From assembly GCF_000257645.1 (NCBI RefSeq), contig NZ_AJHJ01000010.1, forward strand, positions 62,001-126,000: a stretch of 64,000 bases of DNA, given 5' to 3'. This document shows, one piece after another, positions 63,198 through 64,000 of the stretch. The position numbers and the translations under genes are program-made. The notes below the pieces were generated by a model. That model was not told the origin of the DNA, ran no database searches, and was given only the letters and a program-made list of their open reading frames with translations. Each line of letters starts with the position of its first letter. Position 1 is the first letter of the stretch. Source of the stretch: Serratia sp. M24T3 (lineage in GTDB: Bacteria > Pseudomonadota > Gammaproteobacteria > Enterobacterales > Enterobacteriaceae).

Positions 63198-64000
63198 GCT
63201 TGAAACCTCTTTTGCTGACCTGGGGCTGTCTGCTCCGATCATTTCTGCCCTTACCGATCTGGGTTACGAAAAACCATCACCGATCCAGGCTGAGTGTATT
63301 CCTCACCTGTTGAGCGGCCGTGACGTTCTGGGTATGGCTCAGACCGGTAGCGGTAAAACTGCAGCATTCTCGCTGCCACTGTTGCACAACATTGATGCTT
63401 CTTTGAAAGCACCACAAATTCTTGTTTTGGCACCAACCCGCGAACTGGCGGTTCAGGTTGCTGAAGCGATGACCGATTTCTCTAAACACATGCACGGCGT
63501 GAACGTTGTTGCACTGTACGGCGGCCAACGTTATGACGTGCAGCTGCGCGCTCTGCGTCAGGGTCCACAGGTCGTTGTGGGTACTCCTGGTCGTCTGCTT
63601 GACCACCTGAAACGTGGCACTCTGAACCTCTCTAACCTGAGCGGCCTGGTGCTCGACGAAGCCGATGAAATGCTGCGTATGGGCTTCATCGAAGACGTAG
63701 AAACTATCATGGCGCAGATCCCGGCTGAACATCAGACCGCGCTGTTCTCTGCAACCATGCCAGAAGCGATTCGTCGTATTACTCGTCGCTTCATGAAAGA
63801 TCCACAGGAAGTTCGCATCCAGTCGAGCATCACTACTCGCCCTGACATCAGCCAGAGTTACTGGACTGTGCACGGTATGCGTAAGAACGAAGCACTGGTT
63901 CGATTCCTGGAAGCAGAAGATTTTGACGCAGCTATCATCTTTGTTCGCACCAAAAACGCAACTCTGGAAGTAGCTGAAGCGCTGGAGCGTAGTGGTTATA
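63187..64000 (+). CDS. deaD: DEAD-box RNA helicase DeaD/CsdA, N-terminal part (runs off window)
   Basis: The frame is open from ATG 63187 to the window end (271 complete codons). It begins [19 protein letters not shown] and carries the Q motif (SPIQAECIP), motif I AQTGSGKT, Ia PTRELAVQV, motif [11 protein letters not shown], motif III LFSATMP and the start of the second RecA domain ([19 protein letters not shown]). CsdA unwinds RNA during 50S assembly and in the cold degradosome. The C-terminal RNA-binding region lies outside. GAGG-type ribosome-binding sequence falls inside yrbN. Confidence 0.97.
   Translation, partial: MTTELETSFADLGLSAPIISALTDLGYEKPSPIQAECIPHLLSGRDVLGMAQTGSGKTAAFSLPLLHNIDASLKAPQILVLAPTRELAVQVAEAMTDFSKHMHGVNVVALYGGQRYDVQLRALRQGPQVVVGTPGRLLDHLKRGTLNLSNLSGLVLDEADEMLRMGFIEDVETIMAQIPAEHQTALFSATMPEAIRRITRRFMKDPQEVRIQSSITTRPDISQSYWTVHGMRKNEALVRFLEAEDFDAAIIFVRTKNATLEVAEALERSGY

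Overview
The window is a contiguous stretch of enterobacterial chromosome: dense, single-copy housekeeping genes of about 50% G+C whose order and protein sequences closely follow Escherichia coli. Several details point away from E. coli and towards the Yersiniaceae side of Enterobacterales (Serratia/Rahnella/Ewingella/Rouxiella-like). A basSR two-component pair sits between obgE and dacB, there are Mu-type HTH regulators next to ispB, and the purA-mpl block is joined to the argR-mdh block. The genus is an inference; the order is not in doubt. I see no prophage, complete insertion sequence, CRISPR array, rRNA operon or resistance island.

Layout. 1-7000: end of mutL, then miaA-hfq-hflX-hflK-hflC and purA. 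7000-13934: a decayed nsrR remnant, rnr, rlmB, aidB, bsmA (reverse) and yjfP. 14000-15600: the rpsF-priB-rpsR-rplI ribosomal operon with its promoter and leader. 15650-24190: ytfB (reverse), a tandem palindromic repeat array, fklB, cpdB (reverse), cysQ, ytfJ (reverse), ytfK, ytfL and msrA (both reverse). 24334-30253: tamA-tamB-ytfP outer-membrane translocation operon. 30353-36521: ppa and fbp (reverse), mpl, yhcN and argR (reverse), mdh. 36660-38640: a small AT-rich regulatory island with an Ner/SfsB-type regulator and two tandem 121-residue Mu-type HTH paralogues. 38682-45373: ispB (reverse), rplU-rpmA, obgE, basS-basR (reverse), dacB (reverse). 45652-52356: greA, yhbY (reverse), rlmE-ftsH, folP-glmM, secG. 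52457-64000: tRNA-Leu(GAG), initiator tRNA-Met, then rimP-nusA-infB-rbfA-truB-rpsO-pnp-nlpI-yrbN-deaD, with deaD cut by the window end.

How the genes work together. The mutL to hflC cluster combines DNA mismatch repair, tRNA modification, the RNA chaperone Hfq and the HflKC regulators of FtsH, whose gene lies about 42 kb further on. The last 12 kb is the translation/RNA-decay superoperon: ribosome maturation (RimP, RbfA), transcription elongation (NusA), initiation factor 2, pseudouridylation, S15, PNPase, NlpI and the DEAD-box helicase. Envelope functions are scattered through the middle: TamAB, peptidoglycan recycling by Mpl, DacB, GlmM and SecG.

What stands out: the nsrR relic exactly at the ancestral nsrR locus; the Ner plus paired Mu-HTH regulator island with its own short repeats; three-plus tandem copies of a palindromic element before fklB; a 14-bp tandem repeat in the pnp leader; a terminator-like hairpin between a putative rlmB promoter and rlmB; tandem terminators ahead of rimP; and the overlapping micro-gene yrbN. 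Nothing in the window is a clearly novel multi-gene system; the regulatory island around 36.6-38.7 kb is the best candidate for undescribed biology.
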